The position numbers and the translations under genes are program-made. This document shows positions 1-13,600 of a stretch of 64,000 nt of DNA, piece after piece. The stretch's first letter is position 1. Each line of letters begins with the position of its first letter. The notes below the pieces were generated by a model. That model made no database searches. It was given only the letters and a program-made list of their open reading frames with translations, and had not been told where the DNA came from. The DNA is from Lethocerus indicus. Taxonomy: Eukaryota; Arthropoda; Insecta; Hemiptera; Belostomatidae. Where the stretch lies: the NCBI GenBank assembly GCA_019843655.1, contig JACDQD010000007.1, positions 24,260,365 to 24,324,364 on the forward strand. The letters run 5' to 3'.

Positions 1-2506
1 GGCATTCTTCTCAGCATTTGGGCGCACTTGTTCAGCGCTATAATCGGCACTAAAACCAAAACCGGTCTGGATTAGGACCAAACAAATGAGTATAACCAGA
101 TTTATATGGTATATATGGTATGGAAAATATCTATACGGCATATTAAAAAATACATATTACACAGGAATCAGACCTACTGTTACAGGCGGTATAAAATTTT
201 ACTTGCATAAAAGACTACATGTAAGAACAAAAAGGTGAAATAAACAAGGGAATAAAACTTGTTTAATACGAACTAAAAAACGATATTTAATCCAACTTCC
301 TGTTGGAACAATAGAAACAACCCCTTTTGCATTTTCAGAGGGGTTATTTCGCGCGGTGAAAAATATTTGATGTTACAGATAGGAACAGAGGCCGGGGGAG
401 CGATATAATATAATGAGGTGAATTCAAGCGACAGGGGGGGAGTGGGTTCTTCTTGTGCACACTGAAAATCATAACCCGTGATACGCGTTCAAAACAACAA
501 AGAAAAACGAAATAGACTTGGTACAGGGGTAGAAACCTTTTTGTTTTATAAAGTCAGACTGATAAAACAAAAGAATAGAAGTTAAAAATTTAACTGCGTG
601 GGTGGTGGTTGGTATATTACTGTAACCCCTAAAAGAAACATTTTTGAAAAAGGCTAAGGTTTATGAGATTAAAAAATGTAAAACGATGTTAGTTTAGGGT
701 TTTAATTTTATCATTTGTTTAGTTAGGTATTAAAAAAACCATTAGGTTTTGAACTGGCGAGTTCTTTATCTTCTACAGTATTTACAAACTGCAGGTTAGT
801 GCATTATGCAGGTTAGTCATACTATTTTGTTAATACTATTTTTAATTGTCGTTTTGTGTGTTTCCATGATTAGTTTTTAGTTCACCACTTCAGAGATACG
901 TAACCTTTAGGTGTGTGTATACCTTGTGTATTTATGTGGGCGTTGTTTTGTGATACTTAGGTACAGTTGTTCTTTGTGTATCTACGACCGAAGTATTGAC
1001 ACGGCTCTGCATAAAACTAACTTAGAACAGCCCACGTTGAGGAAGAAGAAGAACTTGCTGAGCCCGATAAGTAGGGTGAAACAAAAAAAAATTGAAACAA
1101 GGTTCAGCGACCCGTACAGACTGTAAGGTCGCGCCTTCCTCATCTCTTGGAGCAAGGCAAAATTCTTGACCCACTTTCAGAGAGGCGTTTGCCCAATACG
1201 ACCCGAGTTTCATTAAATCGGTAAAAGTTAACTTATCGTCCGACTTTGTGACTTTCACCTGTCTCGTTACTCTTAGTGTAGTATTTGGAATTTTAAACAG
1301 TGGGTCGTGAACCGAGGGACACACCTAGCGGATATATTACGCAGCAATTTTTTTAAACTTACAGACAGAATATAGAAATAAGTGGGCGAGAATTCTAATA
1401 AAAATAGTTCAGTTCACTTAACAGTTACGCACGATTCAATAATTATTGCAGTATATGATTTTTTCATCATTTTTATGTAATAGTTAAACATAATTTTGAT
1501 CATAAATGTGGGATATCATCATTCTGCTCTGTATTTCAAAATGAGAATCGAACAAAGTTCTTCGGTCATTTAAAAACCCCGGAGTTAAAATTCTCCGCTC
1601 GGGAAACACCGTACACTAGCTTGAAAATTACACCTTCTTGTACGCGTACACAATTAATTGGGTCCGCGAATGTAATGCAATTTGTAAAAATAACGGGGCG
1701 CCGTTAAATTAACGACGTCACGTGCACGATGATCACACCCCCATGACCGCCGCGCGTAGAACATATCCGGCGTTTCGGGTAACCTCCGCAGCCGGCTGTT
1801 GTGGCCATTAAAATCGATCTGTAAAAAATAACTACCGGCGATATTCAGAGCGACGCGACTATTGCCATTAAGCTCTCGGGCTTGTTTTATGTTTCGGGTG
1901 AAATTTCTAATAAACGCCCAAAATTGCTTTTTGTTGTTAACAAATGAAAACGTTGTTTATTACTCTTCCGGACTGCAAGGCTCACAGCGGGGCAGCAAAT
2001 AAAACCGACTACACCGGCCATTTAATTTTCCAATAGTGTTGCACCAAGCAATACGACATTAAAATACGGCCAGTAATATCGTCGATATCGAAGGGGTAAT
2101 AGCAATAATTTTGAATAGTCCTAAGCGGATTACGATATTCATAGAAACTTACCGATAATTCAGTTGCTGATATGAACATAAAAGAAAAATACTATGTTGG
2201 AATCCGAGAAAAGGACAAAAATGGACACACTTTACTGACTCCCCTAAAAAAAGTACATTGTCAACCCTCGTTTTTGAGCAAAAAAACTCCGAGCAGTGTG
2301 TTCATGACCTCTGCACGATTTGAATAAAGATACGATGAATATCGGCTAAGTATCTGGGTTGGAGTAGGAACACGGGTGAATGGAGGTCTGTCCACCCTTG
2401 GCTGGGGGTTCGCCCTTTAAAAGGGTTCGCAAGAATTTCGGGCTAAGGGGCCCTGCCCAGACTATTTTTCTTTCCGAATAGGCCCCAGAAAAAAATTGTA
2501 AGGGTC

Positions 2507-2510
<4 letters not shown>
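1..2510. other. AT-rich non-coding sequence, no supported gene
   Basis: I see no gene. The longest open frames are 71 codons (911-1126, plus) and 100 codons (1022-1324, minus), which overlap and resemble no family I know. A decayed hammerhead-like fragment lies at 46-70 (separate entry). A CpG-rich patch around 1,690-1,800 contains ACGTCACGTGCACG, a CRE/E-box-like word, but with no other promoter evidence I do not call it regulatory. Confidence 0.5.
46..70 (+). ncRNA. Decayed hammerhead-ribozyme-like fragment
   Basis: On the plus strand CCAAAACCGGTCTGG (56-70) matches the 3' half of the hammerhead family best seen at 19.35-19.49 kb: GAAAC is mutated to AAAAC, and the ACCGGT palindrome and the GTC cleavage triplet follow. 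The CTGATGA half is not recognisable upstream, so this copy should be inactive. It is assigned only by similarity to the better copies in this window. Confidence 0.3.

Positions 2511-2556
<46 letters not shown>
2511..2556. repeat. (AG)23 microsatellite
   Basis: An uninterrupted AG run of 46 bases. On the minus strand it translates as an Ser-Leu run inside a 111-codon open frame (2346-2681). The lack of stop codons there is a by-product of the repeat, so I do not call a gene. Confidence 0.97.
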
Positions 2557-2557
<1 letters not shown>

Positions 2558-2559
<2 letters not shown>

Positions 2560-3660
2560 TAGGGGTTGAAATACGAGGGTGGAAATACACGAGGGTCGGA
2601 TCCATTATTAACGAAACCCGCGACTCGGGGACACGTTAAATAAAAACTGCACCAGGTCCCTGAACATAAATCCAATGCCAAAATCGTAACAAAAAATCAA
2701 ATTCCCTTTTTTAACCGCCAGGGAAAAAAGCGGAAATCGAATGACGGGGCTTCAGCCACTTTTAAAAGGGTCCACGTAATTTAATTTTCCTTTCAGACGT
2801 TAATAAAAGCACGCTAATCCCTTTACAATTCCCGATTAAACATTAAAAAGTAGTATTATGCTCTGCCGACTTTGAGGATAATGAATACGATCACTTTTGC
2901 GACCTTCTGTTTATCGTCGGTCCTACAGGAACAAACGTTTCCGCTTCACGGCGTCAAGCGAGTGGAACAGTAAGTGCAAACTACGTTGAATGTAGACAGG
3001 GCCGGAGATAAGGGAAAAGAGGTTCCCTCTTTATACAGAGTATAACAAAGAAAATGAAACGTTACCGCAACGCATTCATGCAGTATTGAACTTTCCAATT
3101 GTGCTGTACTACCATGCGGTACAATAGAAGAGCACCCTCGTAGAGAGGGCCATCACTTACGCAGCTATATACAAACGTCAATAATTCAACAATGGGGAGA
3201 TATGATCGGAATAGCTTTTTTTTAGCATTTTAGAAATGACAAAAATGTACGTAAAAATTGCAAAGGTGAGTTAAAGGATTAACAAGGAAACACAAAGAAA
3301 TAACGACGGTAACCCTTTGAAGCAAATAAATTCCTCTGAGTACATATTTCGTTAGACTAGTAGTATTCTCTGTCATTAAAACTATATAAGAATTCAATTT
3401 ATTATTTTTATCAGTTAATATTATCGAAATTTGTTACATAATACTCACCCATAACGACGATACGAAATAAATTTTGGTCTATCGGGCAGCGAAAGAAACC
3501 ATTTTTTCCCCTTACAGCCAAACCAATGAGACGGAACAAATCGAGAGGGAAGTGGAAAGTTTTACCAGGATAACTGTGGTCAAAGAGAGTTTTACAAGCC
3601 CAGACCTCGTTCCATTAACGTCGGATTAGCGGGCTTCGGAGAAGGAACAGAGCGGCCATA
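2558..3660. other. Non-coding sequence, no supported gene
   Basis: AT-rich sequence between the AG and TA microsatellites. I see no open frame of note, no RNA gene and no strong hairpin. Confidence 0.5.
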
Positions 3661-3662
3661 CC

Positions 3663-3668
<6 letters not shown>

Positions 3669-3708
<40 letters not shown>
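3669..3708. repeat. (TA)20 microsatellite
   Basis: A perfect TA run of 40 bases. A 9-bp AT hairpin follows closely (3739-3761: TAATAATAA, loop TAAAA, TTATTATTA). Both are typical low-complexity DNA. Confidence 0.97.
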
Positions 3709-3712
<4 letters not shown>

Positions 3713-3761
3713 GGAGAGGGGGAGATTAAATGCTTTTATAATAATAATAAAATTATTATTA

Positions 3762-6095
3762 AGATCTTATTCATGATTATTCATTAATTCAAAGCAATTA
3801 TATATAGACAGACGAATTTCGGTTTTACACCCTCAAAAGTGAAGAACTTGGGATAAATCGAATATTAACAAATGAAGGAAAAATTACAAAACTGCACAGT
3901 TATTATTATTATGATGTAATCATTTCTTTCATTTTATGACGGGCATCGATTGTTCGTAGTTTATTTAGAAATTCTAAGCATCCAATAAAATATAGCTAGA
4001 TGAGCATGGACGGCAGAGTATACTATTCTTACCCGTTGCTTCCCCTCGTGTTGGGCATTTTTTACCAATAAACCACCCCCAAAACAAGATCAACGCGTTT
4101 ACGACTGTGCGACCCGATCCGCAGCGTAAGCTACGGGCTACTTCTTCTTCTTCTTTTCTTCTAACAAGATCAGTGACTCCGAACAGGCGGTAAAGGGGGT
4201 CGCGTAGAAAGTTTCGTCCGTGCCCCTTAGGAGCGTCATTTAGCGGCCGAGAGGAAGGAAGCTGCGCTGCCGGGTCGATACCCTCCCCATCGAGTACGCC
4301 CTCTAACAAATAAGGGAGGGTCTCAGTAAGACCGGTCGAAAGTCTGTAATTCTTCCAGGCAGCGCTTACTTAAATAAACATCCACCATAAGGTGAACCAA
4401 TGACCGAAGGTAATAAAAACTGTGAGAACAAAAAATAGGATGTAATAATGTAATCACAGGCATAAGGCCTAAGGAGAAGAAATTAGTTTTTCCTATGTAC
4501 CGAAATTTGCAGACGTACAAACCTACGTTAATACGGATACATATAGAACACAAACGAGGCAACATTAATGTAACAACACCCGGTGACGTCGTTTTCGGAG
4601 AGACCTTCATAGATTACCAGGTGTAATGGAAAGTTTGAAGGTGAGGCGGTTTATATGGAAATTGAATTACAGTTCCATCTAAGGGATCGTCTAGAAATAA
4701 ACCCCTTATATCATGGAAAAGCTAGATTAAAGCACGACAACGTAGTCAGCCAAGTGTTAACAAATTCAGAACAGACGATTAATATTAATACACAGGTGGA
4801 ATTGTACCGCCAAGCTATACCAACTCTCTTCTGTTAAAGACCTAACGGATTGATTGAGGACAACGATTATAGCCCGGACAGGTTGTAGGAGTAAGAAAGC
4901 AATTGGGTAAAACGAAAAGTAATTTGTCTAACGACTGTTTACTGCCTGCTGTGCAACAATCGAGACTATGTAGTGACGACCGTCCTCGAAAACAATTTGT
5001 ATTGTACACCCACAAGCATAATTCTCAAATAAAAGACGAATGGAGGGGCGATGGAACAGAAAGATAGAAACCAAAATGGTAACCATAGGGGCGGACGACC
5101 GTACCCGGGACGTACAGAAATCAATACAGAACATAAATTCTACTTCGGTTGTAACTTTGATCCGAAACCGTAGCGGATTTTGTCCAGCAACAATAACCTT
5201 GATTTATAGCGTTAACAATGGACAAATAACAAATTTCGAAAATGTACGAAAACAGCCGCAACCGAAATTCGGGCAAGGTTTAATATTCCTCGTCAAAGCA
5301 ACTAAACCCAGTTCATGAGGTCGGGGATTTGTTTATTGGCAGTATGACTCGTCAGTTGTGTGACAAGAGGCTATAAATCATAAAATGAGTCACCCGGGTA
5401 AATAGACTTCGGTTACACCTGGGACCAAAAATGGTCATTATTTCCTTAAACAGATGTAAATTATCTTCGGCTGTACTATTATTATCATACTATATAGAAA
5501 GCAATATGCCTACTAATTATACTTATAATCACAGCCATGTTGGTCTCCTATTAGCAATGTGAATAAATACGTAGGATAGTTGAAACTAGCCTAATATGTT
5601 TAAAGGGTTAATACTGATCGGAATAAATAGGCTAGAAATGACATATTGAGCCAGACAGGTACCGTGTTCTTTATACTTAGTGCAATATACAAATCAAATA
5701 TTTATAATTTTGATATCTAAAAGTTGTGTTGTCGATTAGAAATCGTTGTTCCCGGTTGCAGTGGGCGTTGGAAATTCCAAGAACGGCTAACGGAAGGGGG
5801 AGCCCCCCAAGTGTAGTCCAATGAATTTAATTGTATTCAAATGGGAAGCGGTTTTCTCCCGTACTTTTACCCCGGGCCCCCAAGGAGGCGGGTGAAAGCC
5901 AGCCCCAGCCAGTGGGCGTCCGAAGTGCACCTCTTGGCAAAACCGAACCCGCGAAGAAACCAACTCGCGGTCCATTTTACAGCTCTGTTATTTGTTCAAT
6001 AATACGTGCATGATATGGCGTTAAATGTACACGAACATTCGTCGAGGGGGTTGAAAAAATATCAAACTTCAATCAATTCCTATCTCCTAATCATT
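3762..6095. other. Non-coding sequence with a CTT microsatellite, no supported gene
   Basis: The stretch holds an impure (CTT)n tract at 4141-4161. Open frames of 111 (3974-4309, minus), 95 (4323-4610, minus) and 92 codons (5040-5318, plus) show no domain, signal or family resemblance, and several overlap frames on the other strand. I treat them as chance. A GC-richer patch at 5,840-5,980 is also open on both strands but unrecognised. Confidence 0.5.
4141..4161. repeat. Impure (CTT)n microsatellite
   Basis: Five CTT units followed by CTTTTCTTCT. It encodes a short acidic run on the minus strand within a frame that I do not consider coding. Confidence 0.85.
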
Positions 6096-6100
6096 TCAAA

Positions 6101-6134
6101 GACCGGTTTCGGCCTACCCCATTGTCAATAGTAC
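6101..6134 (-). ncRNA. Diverged hammerhead-ribozyme-like copy
   Basis: Plus-strand GACCGGTTTCGG (6101-6112) is the reverse complement of CCGAAACCGGTC, giving an intact GAAAC, ACCGGT palindrome and GTC on the minus strand. The part that should read CTGATGA has drifted to CTATTGACAA. The 3' half of the core is kept but the catalytic 5' half is degraded, so I expect no activity. Confidence 0.4.
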
Positions 6135-6139
6135 GCCAT

Positions 6140-9100
6140 ATAAATATCGGATATCAATGAAACAATCTCCTATTATTCCCACAACACGACATTACTGATA
6201 GTAACAATAGCGGTATATATTACGGCAGAAAGGAAACATACATTGCAATGCACTTGCTATTTCAAACTAAGCTAACATATATCCTAAAATTATATACAGA
6301 TTTATTAAAAAGATATGAGCGTCATTGGACGTATCAAACTTAAATTAACAGGATATTGCACACCTGGCAAATACAATTATCTTATCATAAAACTAAGTGA
6401 TAATTGTAGCCAAATGGCAAACAGTTAATACGTCCGATTAAGAAATCCTAATATTAATAAGGTATTAACGTATTAGTGCAGAGTGTGCGTTTAGCTGAAA
6501 GAACCAATAAAAATGTTAAAAGTATTTTCGGCTGAAACATCTGTAAGGAATTATTCTTTTCCTCCGTAGCTGTTCTACCGGGAATCTGAAAAACTTATCA
6601 CCGAGCCCTGGGACGACGGTTGAAAAAATATTCCCTTTTTTAATATCAATGTTGGGACAGAATGCGACGCAGACGAGGACCGAGGGACCGAGTTGCATAA
6701 GAGTCGCAGGTGGGGAGTGTGACTGAGAGCATTCGCTCCGGACATTCCGGAGGTGCCTTCAAATAATGGAACTCTCTATTGAATTGATAGAGTCGAATTT
6801 CCTAACGACAACTCAGTATTTCTTTCCTTTACAGAGAACATCACAAAGAATAGTAGTGGTAAAACCAATTGAACTGCGGGGAATGTTCGCAGAAAACAAC
6901 GCAGCAGTATAAAGTTTTCCTTCGCGGAGTCAACTATTTGATAAAAAGAAAGTAAGGATAATTACATTAATACAAGAAAAACTACGCGTTATTGTTTTAA
7001 CGTTATAACGGAAATTGCATAACGATGAAAACGTATACGTGTATATGAAAAATAAACAAGCACTGAACAATTTATTAAACTCGAATAGTGCAATCCGAAT
7101 TATTGCAGAACAGAATGTTGGACCTAGGCATATAGTAAATGTAATAGCGTTATATGGTAAATGATACAAAAAATATAAACATTAAAGACAACAAACAGAA
7201 AATAAATTCCGCAATTAAATAAAGTCTAGGAACGCAGAAGAACGAGTTGAATGAATCCAACATTCAAGTCCAGAAATTGTTATCAAGAATGAAATTTCCT
7301 CAAGCCTCACGATTTCGAATAGTGAGGCCGAATCGCTCCAGCGTAATCGACAGTTGAATAAGCGAGCGTGAGACGCTATCAAGTGAAATGTGCAACTTCA
7401 AAAATGAATAGAAGTTTGTGTGTAAAATCGCATTGTGCCTACGGCAGCGCTACCGCCGTTTGCTCTGAGTCGGCGTGGGAAGTTGTCGCCCGAGCGTCGC
7501 CGAAAGTCTCAATTCAAGCGGAAATGCGGATTTAAAAAAAAAGAGAAAGAAAAAGGCAGGGAAGTTTTACATCATTAAAAGTTGGACAGGCGAACTCGAC
7601 TCAGGTCCGTACACAGCTTCAACTTTAAATTATCAACTTCTTTCCAATACACGCCGAGATTTATTTTATCTTCGCGGCTCGAATCGGTCGTCGGCTTCTA
7701 TTCAGTTCGAGAAACTTCCCGAATATAAGGAAAAACAGAAAAAATAAGGGACAGGTCATTAACCCCGCAGACTGCCGTTTCCGTACAAGGAGACGTCGGG
7801 ATTGAATGATGGTGCCAGTAAATTTTTCATTCACGCAATGACAATAAAAAGTTTCAAAATAAATTATATGTTTGAAAAAATCGAACCTTCAAAATTAAGG
7901 TGTTTCTCATTCTCATGCACGTTCGTAATTCAATCTATACCGCGGCAGACATGCTCCTGTTTCAATTGAATTATATCATCGTACGGCTCATTATATTTGA
8001 GCGAAACTTCAATTCTACGATTTATAATAGAATATTTTTGCGTTATTAAAAGATATAACGCAAACCAAACACTAGGTTCCATCAACAATGAATCAAAAAT
8101 GTGAATAAACATTATTATCATTAATTATCAGTATAATAGCAGCCTGAAATGAGCTTTACACAACCTGATAATAAACTAGAGTACAAATTATATGAAATTT
8201 ATTGAATATGTAGAAAAGCTTAGAATTAATCTCTCTTGTGCTGCAATAGGAATACTTAAAAATATTATGTGTTTCAGGACTAAATATTTCCGATTCTGTC
8301 GCGATCTCAACTTGGTTCCCGTCCAGTTTTTCAACATGAAACCCGTACAGCTTCATAATTACATATACATTTGACTCGATAGTAGCGAATCATCTTTTCC
8401 TCGATCGGTGTGAAACCTATACCTACACCTCGCCTCTTGTTATCGTCACTGATACCAATTAATAATTGAATTGCCGTCATAACGATTGACTGGAAGGGGG
8501 CCAAAAATAAATTCGCCGGCCGAGGACAATGACTGTGTAGTATAACCTTGCTCAGCTTCGGGACAGAGCGCCCAAGCGCCCAGCGAACCGGCGGGAGGTC
8601 GGCGGGGTCAAATTATTTGACACAGTAATTGTGGACCCCTTTTGGGACCAGCTGCACGCACAATACCCCCCTTCCCTCCGTCCCCAAACTATCAATACTG
8701 TACTACAGATTTAATAACGCCGCCATAACTTCTTGTAATACCATGTCCTAAGTGGACCTGAGTCGAATCTTACACTGGAGAATGCCCCTTTGGTAAAATC
8801 AAAAGCAGATTAGGAGGTTTTGAAATATTGTTTGATATCCGATATTAAATAAATTAAAACTGCGGTGATGTATGTCTGTCTGAGCTCCACCGTTTTGGAA
8901 AGAAGGACCCAGACTTCTTTATATCAAAAGATGTGAAGCCTTTAAGAATCTGAAAATCGTTTTTGGATATCTTGAGATCGCGTTGATAAATTGCAAAAAC
9001 ATTTTTTTCGCGAGCTCGCGTAGTTTCTCAAGATTTGAGATACACCTGGGAAGGTTGTACAATTTGGCGCTCAACAGAAAATGAGCCCAGACAGCGCGCT

Positions 9101-10610
9101 CTAAGTTCTAAATAATAAGACAAGGAAATTTCGAAGTGGAGTTATCACATCGACCCCACAATATCGATGGCGGACTTTCGATTGCAAATTTAATCGGACT
9201 TTTGCTTAATTGAATTATATTAATAATTATCAAGTATAGAACTAAATATTGTGAACACTGTATTTGAATAGTCACAAGCAAACTGACCATTATGAAAATC
9301 ATTACACTTTTCAGTGTTTCAGAATGAAAATTTCAACTCCACAGAAATCATTCCTTTTTATAGTTCTATTGATCGCAATACTACGTTTACTGGCCATATT
9401 TCCAGAAACCTCATTTCAATAATTATTTCCGAAGTGTACAGCATACTCTTAAATGGATGAAAGAATCGACGAGTAATACGGGACTGAAGGTAAGCTAAGC
9501 GTGCCAGTCCCTAGAGGAACGTTCAACGTTTTACCTAATAGCCATTACGCCTGAGTGGAGAGCCTATAAAGGCCGGGCCAATGTTAGGAAGATTACAGAT
9601 TACGATCCCAGTTGTACAAATTGCCGACACGGACATAATTACAGAGATAAGATACGTCCATGCCCCTCCCCAACATTTAGACGATAATTCCCGAAACATT
9701 TCTACGCGAGAGATTCGGTCGGCCCCAATTTACAAATATAGAGAGGGCAAGGAGAATAAAAAGTAATCCAATTAAATTGTATATTACTAACTCCACTCCA
9801 ATGAAAAAAAAACATCGAAAATTTGTTACAAAAAGCACATGCTAGTAAAAGAAATATTTCTCAGGGTTTATACATTCATTTTGCACGAAAAAAATATGAC
9901 AGCGTTTTTTCTCAACTATCACAAATTGGATCCATCTTTATTTTCCGACGTTACGAACATTAATTATTGCATATATTATTATACTAAAACAAAAATCGAA
10001 ATCTGACATTACCTATTATAATTATTTCATTATTAATTAATGCTCCACTTACATTCAAGACTTGTTAAAACTCATTAGAAAACAGCGTGTGAGAGAGGAC
10101 AAATGGTGAAGACACTCAACGCGCCCTGTGGTTTGTAACGTAATATCCGATGAGAAACCTTTCGTTTACATTTAAAAATACCTGTGGGGAGCAATCATTT
10201 TCTCCGTCAATTGTGTCGAATCAACGAAACGTTTTGTTGTTTATAGCGATCAGAATAAAACCTATCCGGTGCGCCTGAATACTGCTAATACTAAATTAAT
10301 TTTACCATCGATAAAACATTTTTACCCAGGAAAACAAATTGCTGTAGATTATTCTTGTTGTTAATTGGGGTCAAGAGAAAGGTTTGCTCAAGATTATATA
10401 ATTCTCTTTGTTTAAAAGATGTGACGTTATTTACGGTATACTGCTAGGTCGAACGAATATAGCCCCTGATTTGTGGTGTATACAGGGCGACCCAAACTGC
10501 AATATTTCAGGGTCTAATAGACCATCCAAGAAGCACACAAAATACAAAACACCTAACTAAGACTCAGAAGGCAACGGAAAATCAAATTAATTTTTCGAAT
10601 CCACAGTTTT
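6140..10610. other. AT-rich non-coding sequence, no supported gene
   Basis: I see no gene. Open frames reach only 90 codons (7475-7747, plus, lysine-rich and unrecognised). A 10-bp hairpin lies at 8037-8064 and a 12-bp palindrome CGCGAGCTCGCG at 9008-9019. A GC-richer block at 8,510-8,700 has no readable frame. A word resembling a transposon end, CAGGGCGACCC, occurs near 10,485, but I find no partner end. Confidence 0.5.
8037..8064. repeat. Perfect 10-bp hairpin
   Basis: TTTGCGTTAT (8037-8046) and ATAACGCAAA (8055-8064) are exact reverse complements around the 8-base loop TAAAAGAT. There is no T-run placed like a bacterial terminator and no adjacent gene, so I record structure only. Confidence 0.7.
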
Positions 10611-10614
10611 GTTT

Positions 10615-10675
10615 AATTCAGTTAATTATTTAACGGGAAGAAACTATTTTTTTATTAAATAATTAAATTGAAATT
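10615..10675. repeat. Inverted repeat, 12-bp perfect core, possible MITE relic
   Basis: TTAATTATTTAA (10622-10633) pairs with TTAAATAATTAA (10655-10666) across a 21-base loop. The similarity continues outward imperfectly (AATTCAG on the left against the reverse complement of ATTGAAATT on the right). It could be a very old fold-back element or chance in AT-rich DNA. No target-site duplication is clear. Confidence 0.5.
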
Positions 10676-10679
10676 ATCA

Positions 10680-13600
10680 AATGTTTGATTGTTGTTCTTA
10701 GACTCCTTTGTCAATAACGAAAATCAGTATATCGTCCGAATGAAAGCAAGGACAAAAGTACAGACATTTTCCTCAAGTTCTAGTCATGACACGGCGAAGA
10801 TAGTCAAAGGTTTTGAAGCAGCACATTTTTTGTGTTTTATGAACGTTTACACGGTTTTAACGGCAGGTAAAAAGAATCAGGTCGTTTAATAGGATATCTC
10901 TGCAATTGTCTTACAGGCAACGTTTTGCATGAATAGTTCAACGTCAGCGATTCAATCTGTGGTGCAATGAAGGTGTGAAAAAAATTACTTCTCGATTGGG
11001 ATATCGGGGTTTCAAATATTGCGATTTTCCGCACTGTCTACTGCTTATGGATCTGCATTATAGAGTCTTTAGATTTAAGAGAGAGCGAGATACAGCGGTT
11101 CAAAAAAAATACATATGATTCTACGGTTAAACACAAGAAAACCAATCGAAAGAGGACGTGGTATACATAGATAGTCCAGGGAATAGTCATGAACCCAAGA
11201 GGGCGATGAATACGCAATGAAGGCCAGAACGGCATGGGTACTATTTGTTCCATCGCAGTTACCCGCCTTCTAGTACAGCTGAGCATTCCAATTTAATCTG
11301 ACCTCAAATTATTTATTTATATGTACACCCACCGGCCTCCTTTTAAACTATAATAAATGTATTCGTATCGAACGCACATCCAACGCTACAAACGCTCCAG
11401 TCTCAGTTTATTTGATGACCAAAATCTAATTTTTAAAAATTACCGTCATTAAAACTACAACAAAGAAGAATAGAGAACATTTCATATAAAGTTTAAAAAC
11501 TCCTTCAGTCAACTAACTCTTCCACTTTACCTTGGAAATTTTTTTTTATATAGCTATTAGGTTATTCGTATCGTCGACCCTTATCTATCGCATTAATACC
11601 CAACCACGACTTTTACGTTGGTGTAAATCCTTTGCAATAAATCATTCCCAAAGGTCATGACCAAAACATAAAAACCACGGAACATTCGGCAAGAAACCGA
11701 CGAAACTCTTCTGTACCACAAAAATCGTGGTCTCGAATAATTCAACGGTTTACAATACTGATACCTCTTCTGAGACTGATTTTCTTTATGTTTCTATCCC
11801 GTTCTATTCCCACGCTCTAGTACTTGGCTATTTCCTTCGAGACCGAGTATTCCCGACGCTTTTAAAAATTCTAGTGCTTCCTTCACAAATCCATTAGTCG
11901 AAAACCATTCCTCTTGAATAATCCACGGACTAATGACATAGACGTACTACCTTCCGCGGTAATCCCACACACACGGCAGTAAAACTAAGTGGGCAGCATT
12001 ATGGATAAAGATCAGATCCTGTTTTATCACACAGCGCTAGGAACGAATTAATAACAATGAGGAATTTTGTACTCAATTTCCACGTAGAGACACAATCTTT
12101 ATCGAGAAAATAAAAAATTGACAATCGGATATATACACCATCGCAATATAAAATCAAAATCGAAGATTACTGCCTAGTTGGTAAAAGACTGCCAGTGCAA
12201 CTTCTGCTGACCTCACACCTAAAGAAATATGTGCCTACAGCAGGTTCTGTAGTACCGCCATATTTTTGGATTTCTTTCCGAAAATGAAGCATCGCAGTTT
12301 CAATCACGACAAGGGTGTAAAGCGTGTAATTTAACCCAATGAATTAATGTAAAAAGTTACTGAAAAAGTATTAATACAGTTCGCTGGCAGCAGGGTGTTC
12401 GGTATCGCAGTGATCATATTTTCCAATCGGAGGGCGATATCGACTTACGGCATTAAATTTAGGACAGGGACGAGAGAGAATAGGGCCTGGGAAAATGAAA
12501 TCAAGGAAATAGGGACAAACGTCCGATATTCAATTCAGGCCAAAGTACGGGGGGATTTAAAAATCGCCTACCGCCCCCGCCAACCAACCCCCTCAGGAAT
12601 TAGTTTGCCCTTTCAATTTCCTGCCAAACGGGATTCCTGGAAGCCTATCATTCAATCATCGGATTGAAGATTGATTTAGGCCCGGAGGAAGTTCCACAAA
12701 AGATTTCGAAAGCCAATTCGTTACTGTTTAGCAGCGCGAAACCGGTGCTGGCAGTGGCAGTACGACGTCGTGGGATTGAAAGCACGATCCGAAAAAAATA
12801 CGCTTACAATTCTCTCAATGTTTAATGCACTCTCAATAACTGCACTGAACATTCATATTCGGGGCGGTTTGTCGTCCGAAAGTCTCGAATCCCAAGGAAT
12901 TCCAGTATTTCATAATAGAAATTCCAGACATATTCCAAAGGTCGGTCCGTCGCGAAGGTCTCCAGGGCTCCTGGGTATTTCCGGTACTCAATTCAATTTC
13001 CCGCAAGAATGCTTGTTTGTAAATTTTTAAAAAAAGGGCATTTTTTTAAATACGGTATAATTTATAACTAGTTTTACTTATATTTGTATTTACGAGGTCT
13101 ATTTTAAGCACGAATCCGTTGCATAACTTACTGAAGTCACTTTTCAAAGCCGAACGATTATAAGGCCAGCGGGTTCAACGATGTTTATCCACTGTTTTAT
13201 TTAAAAGCATGACACCGACACCAGTCATCCTATCATTTATTTGAAGTTATCTCCGCAGCGGCCTGGAATTAACCTTGCGGCCGGCAACCGTTTACACAAT
13301 CGTTATTCCACAGATAACGCCCGTCTCGGCTGGCACTGTATTGTCTTTTAAATGACTCAGAAATATATTTCTCCGCACTGTCATTTACGGCCGATAAAAT
13401 TTCCCAAGAACCCATTTACTCCTTAACACTAACGACAGAGGTAATAACCGTTACATAAGAACCGGGGACGAAATGTCGTCTCAGACAGCTATGTCTATAT
13501 AACTCAGAGTTGGCTGAGAATTATTGAGAATGAATTTTTTTGCATTTATTTACTTCCTTATGAAGTTACGAAACCTTTGAATACGGCCTCCAAACTTTCT

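Noticed and set aside
2346..2681. 111-codon minus-strand open frame with a Ser-Leu run
   Set aside because: The run is the AG microsatellite; nothing else supports coding.
10478..10500. Transposon end resembling CAGGGTGNCCC
   Set aside because: Only one end is visible and no inverted partner or target duplication was found nearby, so chance cannot be excluded.
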